A stretch of 64,000 nt of DNA, from positions 2,108,001-2,172,000 of the forward strand of contig NZ_OY726397.1 in assembly GCF_963378095.1 (NCBI RefSeq). Direction: 5' to 3'. Source of the stretch: Mycolicibacterium sp. MU0053 (GTDB lineage Bacteria > Actinomycetota > Actinomycetes > Mycobacteriales > Mycobacteriaceae). Under the pieces are notes generated by a model, which did not search any database, was not told the origin of the DNA, and worked only from the letters and a program-made list of their open reading frames with translations. The position numbers and the translations under genes are program-made. Every line of letters starts with the position of its first letter. Position 1 is the stretch's first letter. Below, in pieces: positions 30,868-40,380 of the stretch.

Positions 30868-33087
30868 CTAGGTCGACTCGACCGAACTCGACGCGGCGGC
30901 CAGGTCGAGCGCCGGCCGCACGGCCTCCAACCGCACCGCGACGCCGTTGAGGACCGACATCCCGGCCAGCACCTCCAGGTCCTCGACCCGGTTCGAGGTC
31001 AGCTCGTTGACGTTGACCCCCGGGTTGGCGTTGGCCAGTTGCCACCCACCGCCGCGGTGCCCCCAACCCTGCGGGATCGCGATGGTGCCGGGACCCACCT
31101 CGTCGGTGATCATCACCTCGGTCTCGACGGCGCCGTCGGCCGAGATCACCCGGACCCGGCCGCCGTCCGCCAGGCCGGCGGCCCGGGCGTCGTGGGCGTT
31201 GATGCGGGCGCGGTGCCGCCGGTTGCCCTTCATCAGCGTGGGGCTGTTGTGCATCCAGCTGTTCTGCGACTTCAGCTCGCGGATGCCGATGGCCAGCAGC
31301 GGAAATTCCGTGCTGGTGGTCGGTGCGTGGCCGAGCCGGCCGATCTCGGCGACGATCTGGTCGGGATCCAGCAGCACCTTGCCGCCGTTGTGCCGGACCA
31401 CCTTGGCCAGCACGCCGTGCGGGGTGTGTTCGGCGAGCATGATGCCGTGCGGGCGCTGTTTCAATTTCTTGAGATTGAGGCCGCGGCGCCGCAATCCGAA
31501 GCGATCGCCGTAGGGGCCGGTCCGTAACAGCAGATCCATCATGCGCCGCGGCGTGAACCGCAGACCGCGCCGCTCGAGCCAGTGCAGCACCGGGTTGAGT
31601 CGTTCCATCGAACCGGTGGCCAGCATCGATATCCCCATCCGGTCGGCCAGATCGGTGAACACCTCCCACTCCTGACGGGCCTGTCCGTAGGGCTTGACGA
31701 CGGCCTCGGTGGACTGGATGTAGACCGAGGGGCAGCACGCCGCGAACGCCATCGGCAGGTCGTCGCGTTCGAGCATCGTGGTGCTGGGCAGGATGTAGTG
31801 CGCGTGGCGGTTGGTCTCGTTGACGTAAAAGTCCAGGGAGACAAACAGATCCAGGTCCCGCAGCGCCTGGTCGAGGGCCGCGCTGTTGGGCACCGACAGC
31901 ACCGGGTTGCCGGCGAGCACGAACAGCGCGCGCAGTTGGCCGGGGCCGGGGGTGGTGATCTCGTCGGCCATCACCGCGGCCGGGAAGGTGTTGTGGACGG
32001 CGGGGAAGTTGCCGATCCGGGAGCGCTTGGTGTCGTAGTCGAACGCGCCGGTCTTCTCGCCGGCGTCCTCCAGGGGGATGACCGCGTGCGACATCAGGCT
32101 GCCGCCGGGGGAGTCCAGGTTGCCGCTGACGACGTTGAGCACGTCGATCAGGAAGCTCACCAGGGTGCCGTGATGTCCCAGACAGGCACCGGTGCGGGCG
32201 TAGGCGACCGCGGTGGGCGCGGCGGTGAAGTCCCGGGCCAGGTCGCGCAGCACGTCGGCCGGCACACCGGTGCGCGCCGCGGTGTCCTCGGGCGGGAAGT
32301 CCGCGCACAGCGCCCGCAGCGTGTCGACACCGGTGGACTGGGCGGCGATGGCCCGGCGGTCCTCGAGGTGCTCGGCGAAGATGACGTGCAGCATCGACAA
32401 CAGCAACCAGGCGTCGGAGTCCGGCCGCACCGCGACGTGCTCGTAGGCCGCGGCGGTCTCGGTGCGACGGGGATCGACGACCACGACGCGGCCGCCGCGC
32501 TTGACGATGCCCGCCAGGTCGTCGCGGATTCGTGGCGCCCGCAGCGCGCTGCCGTGGGAGATCAGCGGGTTGGCGCCGAGCATGAACAGGAAGTCGGTGC
32601 GCGGCAGGTCGGGAAACGGCAACTGGGTCGCGGCGCCGTAGAGCAGGCGGCTGGCGACGTAGCGGCTGTTGATGTCCTGTGAGCCCGCCGAATACAGGTG
32701 GTTGGCTCCGATGCGTTTCATGAAGAACCCCGACCAGATGCTGGCGGCATAGCCGAAAGCCGCCGGGTTGCCGAAGTATTGACCCACCGCGTCGCCGCCG
32801 AACTCGGTCAGGACGCGCTGCAACCGCGCGGCGATGTCGTCGAGCGCCGCATCCCAGGACACCGGGGTGAAGCTGCCGTCGGGTTGCCGGCGCAGCGGCG
32901 TCAGCACCCGGTCCGGGTCGTTCTGTACCTCGGTGAACGCGATGCCCTTCGGGCAGGCCCGGCCCTGCGACAGCGGATGGTCCTGGTCCGGCCGCAGCGA
33001 AACCAGGCGGTCGTTGTCGACCGTGGCGATCAGGCCGCACATCGGCTCACAGATCCGGCAGTAGGTGACCTTCTGTTCGACGGACAA
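30868..33087 (-). CDS. Molybdopterin-dependent oxidoreductase with N-terminal [4Fe-4S] site
   Basis: A 739-residue member of the DMSO reductase / formate dehydrogenase-H superfamily. The N-terminus has the cluster motif C10-x2-C13-x3-C17-x27-C45 (YCRICEPMCG, then GRACPKG). The rest follows the usual order: Mo-bisPGD binding domains, then a C-terminal molydopterin-dinucleotide domain near TPHGVLAK and INAHDARAAGL. There is no Tat signal, so it is probably cytoplasmic. M. tuberculosis Rv0197 is, from memory, a similar stand-alone protein of unknown substrate. No small subunit, cytochrome or cofactor gene is adjacent. The best start is TTG 33087 (TTGTCCGTCGAA), behind a GAGATTGGGG stretch. The 95-bp upstream gap is locally AT-rich and likely holds the promoter. 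Confidence 0.9.
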   Translation of the reverse strand: MSVEQKVTYCRICEPMCGLIATVDNDRLVSLRPDQDHPLSQGRACPKGIAFTEVQNDPDRVLTPLRRQPDGSFTPVSWDAALDDIAARLQRVLTEFGGDAVGQYFGNPAAFGYAASIWSGFFMKRIGANHLYSAGSQDINSRYVASRLLYGAATQLPFPDLPRTDFLFMLGANPLISHGSALRAPRIRDDLAGIVKRGGRVVVVDPRRTETAAAYEHVAVRPDSDAWLLLSMLHVIFAEHLEDRRAIAAQSTGVDTLRALCADFPPEDTAARTGVPADVLRDLARDFTAAPTAVAYARTGACLGHHGTLVSFLIDVLNVVSGNLDSPGGSLMSHAVIPLEDAGEKTGAFDYDTKRSRIGNFPAVHNTFPAAVMADEITTPGPGQLRALFVLAGNPVLSVPNSAALDQALRDLDLFVSLDFYVNETNRHAHYILPSTTMLERDDLPMAFAACCPSVYIQSTEAVVKPYGQARQEWEVFTDLADRMGISMLATGSMERLNPVLHWLERRGLRFTPRRMMDLLLRTGPYGDRFGLRRRGLNLKKLKQRPHGIMLAEHTPHGVLAKVVRHNGGKVLLDPDQIVAEIGRLGHAPTTSTEFPLLAIGIRELKSQNSWMHNSPTLMKGNRRHRARINAHDARAAGLADGGRVRVISADGAVETEVMITDEVGPGTIAIPQGWGHRGGGWQLANANPGVNVNELTSNRVEDLEVLAGMSVLNGVAVRLEAVRPALDLAAASSSVEST

Positions 33088-33182
33088 TGCCGCCCCAATC
33101 TCTCGGTGTCCGCGGGCCGGCGAACGGGCTTACAGTAATCATCACGATAACTGGCGGCGGGGCGTTCGGGCCGGCGTTTGGG

Positions 33183-34310
<1,128 letters not shown>

Positions 34311-34324
34311 CTAGCCGGGCGCCG

Positions 34325-34340
34325 GTGCCGAACCCGGCAC
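34325..34340 (-). terminator. Small hairpin between histidine kinase and antigen 85 genes
   Basis: GTGCCG (34325-34330) and CGGCAC (34335-34340) form a perfect 6-bp stem with a 4-base loop, 57 nt past the kinase stop and 24 bp before the Ag85 start. It could be a terminator or part of the Ag85 leader. Confidence 0.25.
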
Positions 34341-34396
34341 GCGCGGCCGCCCGTGATCGCGTTGTTACCAAGCCCTTTGGCGACCGTGACCTTGCG

Positions 34397-35776
34397 TTAC
34401 TGCACGCCGGGCAGGTCCAGCACCAGCCGGGCGCCGCCCAGCGGACTCTTCTCCAGCCGCGCGGTCCCGCCGTGTACCTCGGCTTGCTGTGCGACCAGCG
34501 CCAGCCCCAGGCCCGACCCCGAACGCGAGGCCGTCGAGCCGCGGGAGAACCGTTCGAACACCTCGGTGCGTTCGGCCTCGGGCACGCCGGAACCGTTGTC
34601 GTCGACCGTGATCTGCACGCCGGTGGCCGAGCTGATCGCGTCGAGCCGGACCTCGGTGGCGCCGCCGTGCTTGACCGCGTTGGCGATGGCGTTGTCGATC
34701 ACCAGCCGCAGACCCGCGGGCAGACCCACCATCAGCACCGTGGTGGAGGCGGCGAGGGAGACCTTCAGGTCGGGGTAGCTGCGCTCGGCGTCGTGGGCGG
34801 CGCGGTCGAGGATCTCGGTGATGTCGACGGGCACAAAGTCGTCGGCGGTGGTGAGTTGGCCCTGCGCCAGCCGCTCCAACGCCCACAGCGTGGTCTCGAT
34901 GCGGCTCTGGGTGCGGATCACGTCGCCGATGAGCTCCTGGCGCTGGTCGGGGGGCATGTCGAGGGTGGACAAGACCTCGAGGTTGGTGCGCATCGCGGTC
35001 AACGGGGTGCGCAGTTCGTGCGAGGCGGCCGCCGCGAAATCGCGGGCCGATTCCAGCGCGGCCTTGGTGCGTTCCTGCTCCTTGCCGATCCGGGCGAGCA
35101 TGCCCTCGACGGCCTCGCCGATCTCGACCGCCTCCCATACGCCGCGCACCTGCACCTCGTCCGGGGTGGACTGGGCGTTGATCGCGCGGGCCTGCTGGGC
35201 CAGCCGCCGGAACGGGGTGATCATCACCAGCGAGATCACCCAACCCACGACCAACGTGGTGAGGATCAGGCTGATGCAGATGATCAGCACCCGCATGTGC
35301 AGGGCGTCGATGCGGTCCTGCGTCTCCTCCAGCGGCGAGCCGAGCGCAATCGAGGCCGGGCCGACCTGGAAGGTGCGGACCCGATAATCGACGCCGTCGA
35401 TCGTGGTGTTGGTGTAGCCGTCGTCGAACTCGGGCAGCACCACGTCGCTGGGGGTCGAGACCGTGACCTGCCCGATCCGGGCCGTTCGGACCAGGCTGCC
35501 CTCCTCGTGCTGCAGGTCGCCGCCGGCCGGCGGCGGCGCGGTGAGGATGTTGCTGAAGTCGCCGAGGCTGCTCACCGAGTCCAATCGGCGATCGAGCTGG
35601 CTGTACTGGTCGTTGATGATGCCGAACCACACCCAGCCGCCGATGACCAGGATGGTGCCGATGACGCCGGCCATCCCGGCGATGACGATGGTGCGCAGCG
35701 ACAGGATTCGCTTGGGCAGCCGGAACAGCCAGGCCAGGAGGCCCGTGGAGGTGTCCGGAGTCGTCGCTGCGTTCAT
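34397..35776 (-). CDS. PrrB-like sensor histidine kinase without adjacent response regulator
   Basis: A 459-residue membrane kinase: TM1 about 28-52, extracytoplasmic sensor about 53-160, TM2 about 162-186, HAMP, HisKA with phospho-acceptor His253 (SHELRTPLTAMRTNLEVL), and HATPase with N-box (DNAIANAVKHGG), DDNGSGVP and SGLGLALV. The kinase core closely resembles my recollection of M. tuberculosis PrrB (Rv0902c), including ALERLAQG and VPVDITxxLDRAAHDA. PrrB is encoded directly behind its regulator PrrA. Here the upstream neighbours are a Cys-repeat protein and an SDR enzyme, and no response regulator gene occurs anywhere in the window. It is therefore either a relocated PrrB or a PrrB-derived orphan kinase. 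Start ATG 35776. The 51-bp gap to the Cys-repeat gene allows co-transcription. Confidence 0.92.
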   Translation of the reverse strand: MNAATTPDTSTGLLAWLFRLPKRILSLRTIVIAGMAGVIGTILVIGGWVWFGIINDQYSQLDRRLDSVSSLGDFSNILTAPPPAGGDLQHEEGSLVRTARIGQVTVSTPSDVVLPEFDDGYTNTTIDGVDYRVRTFQVGPASIALGSPLEETQDRIDALHMRVLIICISLILTTLVVGWVISLVMITPFRRLAQQARAINAQSTPDEVQVRGVWEAVEIGEAVEGMLARIGKEQERTKAALESARDFAAAASHELRTPLTAMRTNLEVLSTLDMPPDQRQELIGDVIRTQSRIETTLWALERLAQGQLTTADDFVPVDITEILDRAAHDAERSYPDLKVSLAASTTVLMVGLPAGLRLVIDNAIANAVKHGGATEVRLDAISSATGVQITVDDNGSGVPEAERTEVFERFSRGSTASRSGSGLGLALVAQQAEVHGGTARLEKSPLGGARLVLDLPGVQ

Positions 35777-35827
35777 GCTGTCCCATCTTGCCCGACCCCG
35801 GTGGTCACCGGCGGTAGGCGTGGACGC

Positions 35828-36181
35828 TCACCGGTGGACGTTGCGCAGGCCGACGGCGTTGCGCAGCCCCGAGCAGTTGACGCAGCCCACACACCCGACA
35901 CAGTTGGTGCAGTCGGCGCAGCCCACGCAGCCGATGCACAGGTGGCAGGCGAAACACCCGAGGCAGCCCAGGCAGCCACTGAGCATGAAAGACAATGCGG
36001 TCAGGAAGCTTCCGGCGATCCCGGCGCTGCCGGCAGTGGCGATCGAGCCGGCCACGCCCGCGCTGGTGACGGTGGCGATCGAGCCGGCCACGCCGGCGCT
36101 GCGGGCGGTGGCGATCGAACCGGCGACCCCGGCGCTGGCCTCGGTGGCCACGGATCGGACCACTCCCCGCGACGCTGTCAT
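35828..36181 (-). CDS. Protein with 12-residue tandem repeats and a period-3 cysteine array
   Basis: This 117-residue protein belongs to no family I can name. Residues 16-63 are four tandem copies of a 12-residue unit, SAGVAGSIATxx, the last degenerate (SAGIAGSFLTAL). After a short hydrophobic link (SFMLSG) comes a perfect array of twelve cysteines at 70, 73, 76 and so on to 103, always Cys-x-x, with x mostly Gly, Val, Leu, Asn. The end repeats GLRN twice (GLRNAVGLRNVH). Codons are strongly GC-ending in this frame, as in neighbouring genes, which supports real coding. Start ATG 36181, 14 bp after the SDR stop; the ribosome site is weak, so coupling to the SDR is likely. The Ala/Gly repeats could be a membrane or structural segment, and the Cys array a metal-binding, disulfide or modified region. 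Function unknown. Confidence 0.8.
   Translation of the reverse strand: MTASRGVVRSVATEASAGVAGSIATARSAGVAGSIATVTSAGVAGSIATAGSAGIAGSFLTALSFMLSGCLGCLGCFACHLCIGCVGCADCTNCVGCVGCVNCSGLRNAVGLRNVHR
35873..35974 (-). repeat. Twelve Cys-x-x codon triplets (period 9 bp)
   Basis: Residues 70-103 place a Cys codon (TGC, or TGT in three cases) every third codon for twelve cycles without interruption. Confidence 0.9.
35993..36136 (-). repeat. Four 36-bp tandem coding repeats
   Basis: Four consecutive 36-bp units encode SAGVAGSIATxx in the Cys-repeat protein. DNA identity between units is high but not complete, with the last unit most diverged, consistent with older tandem duplication. Confidence 0.85.
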
Positions 36182-36195
36182 GGACCCGAGATTAC

Positions 36196-36936
36196 TCAGC
36201 CGGCACCCTTGCCGTTGTCCACTCGGTACACCGAGCCGTGGATGGCCGCCGCGTCGTCGCTGGCCAGAAACGCGATCGCCTTGGCGACGTCGACCGGGTC
36301 CATCATTCCGCGGGGCGCGGCGATGCGCATGATCAGGTTCCAGTCCGCATTCTCGGGCGCGGCGAAGTCGGTGACCTGCGGCGTGGTCATCCCGCCGGGG
36401 CAGACCACGTTGACCCGGAGCCGTTCGGCGCTGTACTCAACCGCCAGCGCCCGGGTCAGGCCGACGATGCCGTGCTTGGCGGCGCAGTATCCGGACGAAT
36501 ACACCTCGCCCTCCAGCCCCGCCACCGACGACACGTTGACGATGTTGCCGCCGGCGGTCAGCAGATGCGGCAGCGCGGCCCGGCACAGGTGGAACGGCCC
36601 GGTCAGGTTCACTGCCAGGTCGTGGTCCCAGTCCTCATCGGTCATCGTCTGGGTGTGGCGCATCTGGTGGAATCCGGCGGCGTTGACCAAGACGTCGAGC
36701 CGACCGAACTCCTGCACACAGCGCTGCACGGCGTCGCGGCAGGCCTGCGGGCTCGCGATGTCGAACGACGCGTATTGGCCGCCGGGGATCTCGGCGAACA
36801 CCGCCGCCATCCGCTCGGTGTCGCGGGCGATGCCGAACACCGTGGCGCCGCGCTCGGCGAACAGTTGCGCCGTGGCCGCCCCCAACCCGGAGGAGGCGCC
36901 GGTCACCAGGGCCACTTTGCCGTTCAACGAAGTCAT
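36196..36936 (-). CDS. SDR-family NAD(P)-dependent oxidoreductase
   Basis: A 246-residue classical short-chain dehydrogenase/reductase. The cofactor motif TGASSGLG sits near residue 13, NAAG near 87, and the catalytic Ser-Tyr-Lys can be read from NVSSVAG and YCAAKHG. A C-terminal VYRVDNGKGAG closes the fold. The region after the dinucleotide motif (IARDTERM) suggests NADP preference, but this is uncertain. Start ATG 36936 has an AAAGGGTG ribosome site. It lies 23 bp downstream of the peptide-transporter ATPase gene and 14 bp upstream of the Cys-repeat gene, so it probably belongs to the same transcript. The substrate cannot be predicted. Confidence 0.9.
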   Translation of the reverse strand: MTSLNGKVALVTGASSGLGAATAQLFAERGATVFGIARDTERMAAVFAEIPGGQYASFDIASPQACRDAVQRCVQEFGRLDVLVNAAGFHQMRHTQTMTDEDWDHDLAVNLTGPFHLCRAALPHLLTAGGNIVNVSSVAGLEGEVYSSGYCAAKHGIVGLTRALAVEYSAERLRVNVVCPGGMTTPQVTDFAAPENADWNLIMRIAAPRGMMDPVDVAKAIAFLASDDAAAIHGSVYRVDNGKGAG

Positions 36937-36959
36937 CGGTGCACCCTTTCACGCCGGCG

Positions 36960-38561
36960 CTACGCGTGGCCGCGAGGGCGCGCCGGCGGCACCGCGGCCA
37001 GCAGCGCGCGGGTGTAGTCGTCGTCGGGGTGCTCGAACAACTCGGCGGCGGGCCGATACTCCACGGCCCGGCCGTCCCGCAGCACCAGGATGTCGTGGCT
37101 CATCCGCGCGATCACCGCGAGGTCATGCGCGATGAACAGATAGGTCAGGCCCAGGTCGCGTTGCAGGTCGGTGAGCAGATCCAGCACCCGATCCTGCACC
37201 GACACATCCAGCGAGGCCGTCGACTCGTCCAGGATCAACAGATCGGGTTCGACGGCGACGGCCCGGGCGATGCTGACCCGCTGCCGCTGCCCGCCGGAGA
37301 GCTCGTGCGGATAACGCGCTGCGAATTCGGGTGTCAGGCCCACGAGTTCGAGCAACTCACCGACCCGCGCGGCACGCCCGCGCGCACCGGCGGCCAGCCC
37401 GTGCACCCGCAGCGGTTCGGCGATCGCCGCACCGATGCGCTGCCGTGGGTTCAGCGACGAAAACGGATCCTGGAACACCAGGCTGATCCGGCGGCGCATG
37501 GAGCGGTCGGCGACATCGACGCCGTCGAGCCTCGCGGAGCCGGCATCCGGGCGAACCAGCGTGGTCAGCGCGGCGGCCACCGTCGACTTGCCGGACCCGG
37601 ATTCGCCGACCAGTCCCAGCGTGGTGCCGCGGCGAATCTGGAACGACAGACCCTGCACGGCAGCGACCTTGGTCTTTCCCCGGGGGGTGTCGACGGTGAA
37701 GCCGACCGACAGATCGGCGACGTCGAGCAGCACCGGCGCCGCGGGGGCCGCGACGGGCCCGGCACCGCCGATCATCGGCCGGGCCGCGAGCAACTCCCGG
37801 GTGTAGGGCTGCTGCGGGTTGTCGAATACGTCGAGCACCGGCGCCTGCTCGACGGCGCTGCCGTCGTGGAGCACGGTGACCTCGTCGGCGACCTGGCCGA
37901 TCACCCCCAGGTCGTGGCTGATCCACACCACGGCGGTGCCGAAGTCGCGCTGCAGGTCGCGCACCAACTCGATGATCTGGGCCTGGGTGGTGACGTCCAG
38001 CGCCGTGGTGGGCTCGTCGGCGATCAGCAACTCGGGGTCGCAGGCCAGCGCGATCGCGATCATCACCCGCTGCCGCTGCCCGCCGGAGAGCTGATGCGGA
38101 TAGGAGTGCAGCCGCGCCGGGGCGGCCGGCAGCCCCACCGCCTCGAGCAGCTCCAACGCCCGGGCCCGCGCCGCGCGCCGCGTCGAGCCACGGTGCGCCT
38201 CAAGGGATTCGGTGATCTGGCGCTCCAAGGTCAGCAGCGGATTCAGCGATGTTCCCGGATCCTGGAACACGAAACCGATGCGGGATCCGTGCACGCCGCG
38301 CAGCACCCGGGGCGACGCCCCGACGAGTTGGGTCGCGGGCACCCCGGCCGTGCCGCCGAGCACGCTGGTGCCGCCGACCGTCGCGCCGGGCGCGTCGAGC
38401 AGGCCGGTCGCGGCGAGCACCGTCATGGACTTCCCGGAGCCGGACTCGCCGACGATGCCGACGGTCTGTTCGCGGGACACCGCGAACGAGACGCCGCGGA
38501 CAATGTCCTGCGCGCCGATGCGCACCCGCAGGTCGGCGACGTCCAGCACGGCCGCGGTCAT
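36960..38561 (-). CDS. Peptide ABC transporter, fused dual ATP-binding protein (DppD-DppF type)
   Basis: A 533-residue protein with two complete ABC ATPase domains in tandem. Domain 1 has Walker [10 protein letters not shown] and signature LSGGQRQRV; domain 2 has GESGSGKST and LSGGQRQRV. Each is followed by an oligopeptide/dipeptide-transporter C-terminal motif (PYTRELL near the end of domain 1, DYTRALL near the end of domain 2). It powers the permease pair encoded upstream. Start ATG 38561 overlaps the upstream permease stop by 4 bp (ATGA); a longer open frame upstream is not used because it reads through that permease gene. Fused DppDF-type ATPases are usual in mycobacterial peptide importers. 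Substrate unknown; peptides or related small molecules are likely. Confidence 0.94.
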   Translation of the reverse strand: MTAAVLDVADLRVRIGAQDIVRGVSFAVSREQTVGIVGESGSGKSMTVLAATGLLDAPGATVGGTSVLGGTAGVPATQLVGASPRVLRGVHGSRIGFVFQDPGTSLNPLLTLERQITESLEAHRGSTRRAARARALELLEAVGLPAAPARLHSYPHQLSGGQRQRVMIAIALACDPELLIADEPTTALDVTTQAQIIELVRDLQRDFGTAVVWISHDLGVIGQVADEVTVLHDGSAVEQAPVLDVFDNPQQPYTRELLAARPMIGGAGPVAAPAAPVLLDVADLSVGFTVDTPRGKTKVAAVQGLSFQIRRGTTLGLVGESGSGKSTVAAALTTLVRPDAGSARLDGVDVADRSMRRRISLVFQDPFSSLNPRQRIGAAIAEPLRVHGLAAGARGRAARVGELLELVGLTPEFAARYPHELSGGQRQRVSIARAVAVEPDLLILDESTASLDVSVQDRVLDLLTDLQRDLGLTYLFIAHDLAVIARMSHDILVLRDGRAVEYRPAAELFEHPDDDYTRALLAAVPPARPRGHA

Positions 38562-39430
38562 CGGGTCTGCCCCGCCCGGCGCGCCTCGATCATGGTGCGC
38601 TGCTTGGGGTCCAGGACATCGCGCAGGCCGTCGCCGAGCAGGTTGAACGCCAAGACGATGACGAAGATCGCGGCCCCGGGGAACACCGCCATCCACCAGG
38701 CCATGGTGACGAACCCCTGCGAATCGAAGATCATCCGGCCCAACGACGGCTGGGGCGGCTGGATGCCGAGTCCCAGGAAGGACAGCGCGGCCTCCGACAG
38801 GGTCGCGAACGCCAGCGACAGCGACGTCTGCACAATCAGCGGACCCGAGATGTTGGGCAGCACATGCCGGCTCAGGATGTAGCCGGCACCGGTGCCCATG
38901 GTGCGAGACACCGCGACGTAGGGTTCGGTGCGCACGCTGAGCGTGCTCGCCCGCGTCACCCGCGCGAAGATCGGGGTGAAGACGATGCCGATCGCCAGGG
39001 TCGTCGTGGTGACCCCGGGACCCAGGACCGCCACCACGGCCAGCGCCAGCAGCAGCACCGGGAACGCGAACATCACGTCCACGATCCGCATCAGCACCGA
39101 GTCCAGCCAGCCGCCGCGGTAGCCGGCCACCAGCCCGATCGCGATGCCGACGATCGCGGCGAACGCGACGCTGATCACCGCGATCCGCATCGAGGCCTGC
39201 ACGGCCACCAGGACGCGGGAGAACACGTCGCGGCCCAACTCGTCGGTCCCGAACCAGTGCGCGGTGCTCGGTGCCTGTAGGGCATTCGGCACGTCGACCG
39301 CGTTGATCCCGTAGGGCACCAGCCAATTGGCGCCCAGCACGATCACCGCGACGACCAGCAGCACGACCGTGCCCAGGGCGGTGATCGGGTTGGTCAGCAG
39401 CAGTCGCCAGGACGAGACGCGGGTGGTCAT
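38558..39430 (-). CDS. Peptide ABC transporter permease (DppC type)
   Basis: A 290-residue inner-membrane permease with about six membrane segments. It has the N-terminal OppC-like segment followed by HWFGTDELGRDVFSRVL, the hallmark of DppC/OppC proteins, and the EAA-loop region near EPYVAVSRTMGTG. Start ATG 39430 overlaps the DppB-type gene by 4 bp, and its stop overlaps the ATPase start by 4 bp. This tight overlap indicates one operon with stoichiometric translation. Confidence 0.94.
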   Translation of the reverse strand: MTTRVSSWRLLLTNPITALGTVVLLVVAVIVLGANWLVPYGINAVDVPNALQAPSTAHWFGTDELGRDVFSRVLVAVQASMRIAVISVAFAAIVGIAIGLVAGYRGGWLDSVLMRIVDVMFAFPVLLLALAVVAVLGPGVTTTTLAIGIVFTPIFARVTRASTLSVRTEPYVAVSRTMGTGAGYILSRHVLPNISGPLIVQTSLSLAFATLSEAALSFLGLGIQPPQPSLGRMIFDSQGFVTMAWWMAVFPGAAIFVIVLAFNLLGDGLRDVLDPKQRTMIEARRAGQTR

Positions 39431-40380
39431 GACAGCCTGATCCTCGGATCCACCACCGCGTACAGCGCATCGACGATCAGGTTGATCAGCAGGAACAGCA
39501 CCGCGATCAGCAGCACCGCGCCCTGGATCAGCGGGTAGTCGCGCGCCGCGACCGCGTTGAACACGAGGCGGCCCAACCCTGGCCAGGCGAAGACCACCTC
39601 GACGACGATCACCCCGCCGAGGATCGTGGCGAGCTGAATGCCGGTGATCGTCAACACCGGCACCATCGCGTTGCGCATGATGTGCCGCGTCGTCACGACC
39701 CGCGGGGACAAGCCCTTCGAGCGGGCGGTGCGGACGTACCCCATCGAGGCCACCTCCAGGACCGCCGACCGCACGTAGCGCGTCATGATGGCACCGGCGA
39801 CCAGCCCGACCGTCAACCCGGGCAGCACGATGTGCCGCAACCAGCCGGCCGGATCGTCGAGCAGCGACCGGTAGCCCGAGGTCGGAAACCATCCCAAGGT
39901 GGTCGAGAACAGCCCGATCAGCAGGATGCCCATCCAGAAGTCGGGCACCGAGACCCCGAATTGGCTTGTCACCCGGATGATCCCGTCGGCGATGCGGCCC
40001 TCCCGCAGCGCGGCCCACACCCCCAGCGGGACCGCGATGAGCAACGCGATGACGATGCCCACCAGTCCCAGCGACACCGTCGCCGGCAGTCGCTCGAGCA
40101 GCGTCACCGTGACCGGGTCGCCGTTGCGGAAGCTGACGCCGAGGTCGCCGCGCAGCGCCGACCCGAGATAGCCGAAGAACTGCTCGATCAGCGGACGGTC
40201 CAGCCCGCCGGCCGAGCGCAGCGCGGCGTAGGCCTCCGGGGTGTAGCGCGTGCCGAGCGCGATGCGGACCGGATCGCCGGGCACCAGATGTACCAGCGCG
40301 AACACCAGGATCAGCACGCCGAACAGGACGACCAGCGAGTACAGCAGGCGCCGCGCCAGGAACGTCACCAACGGGCTCAT
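39427..40380 (-). CDS. Peptide ABC transporter permease (DppB type)
   Basis: A 317-residue permease. The N-terminus (RRLLYSLVVLFGVLILVFAL then LVPGDPVRIALG) is typical of DppB/OppB. The EAA-like loop is seen in MGYVRTARSKGLSPRVV. The C-terminus ends DALYAVVDPRIRLS, as in the family. It forms the membrane channel with the DppC-type protein. Start ATG 40380 overlaps the binding-protein gene by 4 bp. Confidence 0.94.
   Translation of the reverse strand: MSPLVTFLARRLLYSLVVLFGVLILVFALVHLVPGDPVRIALGTRYTPEAYAALRSAGGLDRPLIEQFFGYLGSALRGDLGVSFRNGDPVTVTLLERLPATVSLGLVGIVIALLIAVPLGVWAALREGRIADGIIRVTSQFGVSVPDFWMGILLIGLFSTTLGWFPTSGYRSLLDDPAGWLRHIVLPGLTVGLVAGAIMTRYVRSAVLEVASMGYVRTARSKGLSPRVVTTRHIMRNAMVPVLTITGIQLATILGGVIVVEVVFAWPGLGRLVFNAVAARDYPLIQGAVLLIAVLFLLINLIVDALYAVVDPRIRLS

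Noticed and set aside
38562..39470. N-terminal extension of the peptide-transporter ATPase up to 39470
   Set aside because: It reads through the DppC-type permease gene; ATG 38561 with the 4-bp ATGA overlap gives a normal ATPase start.
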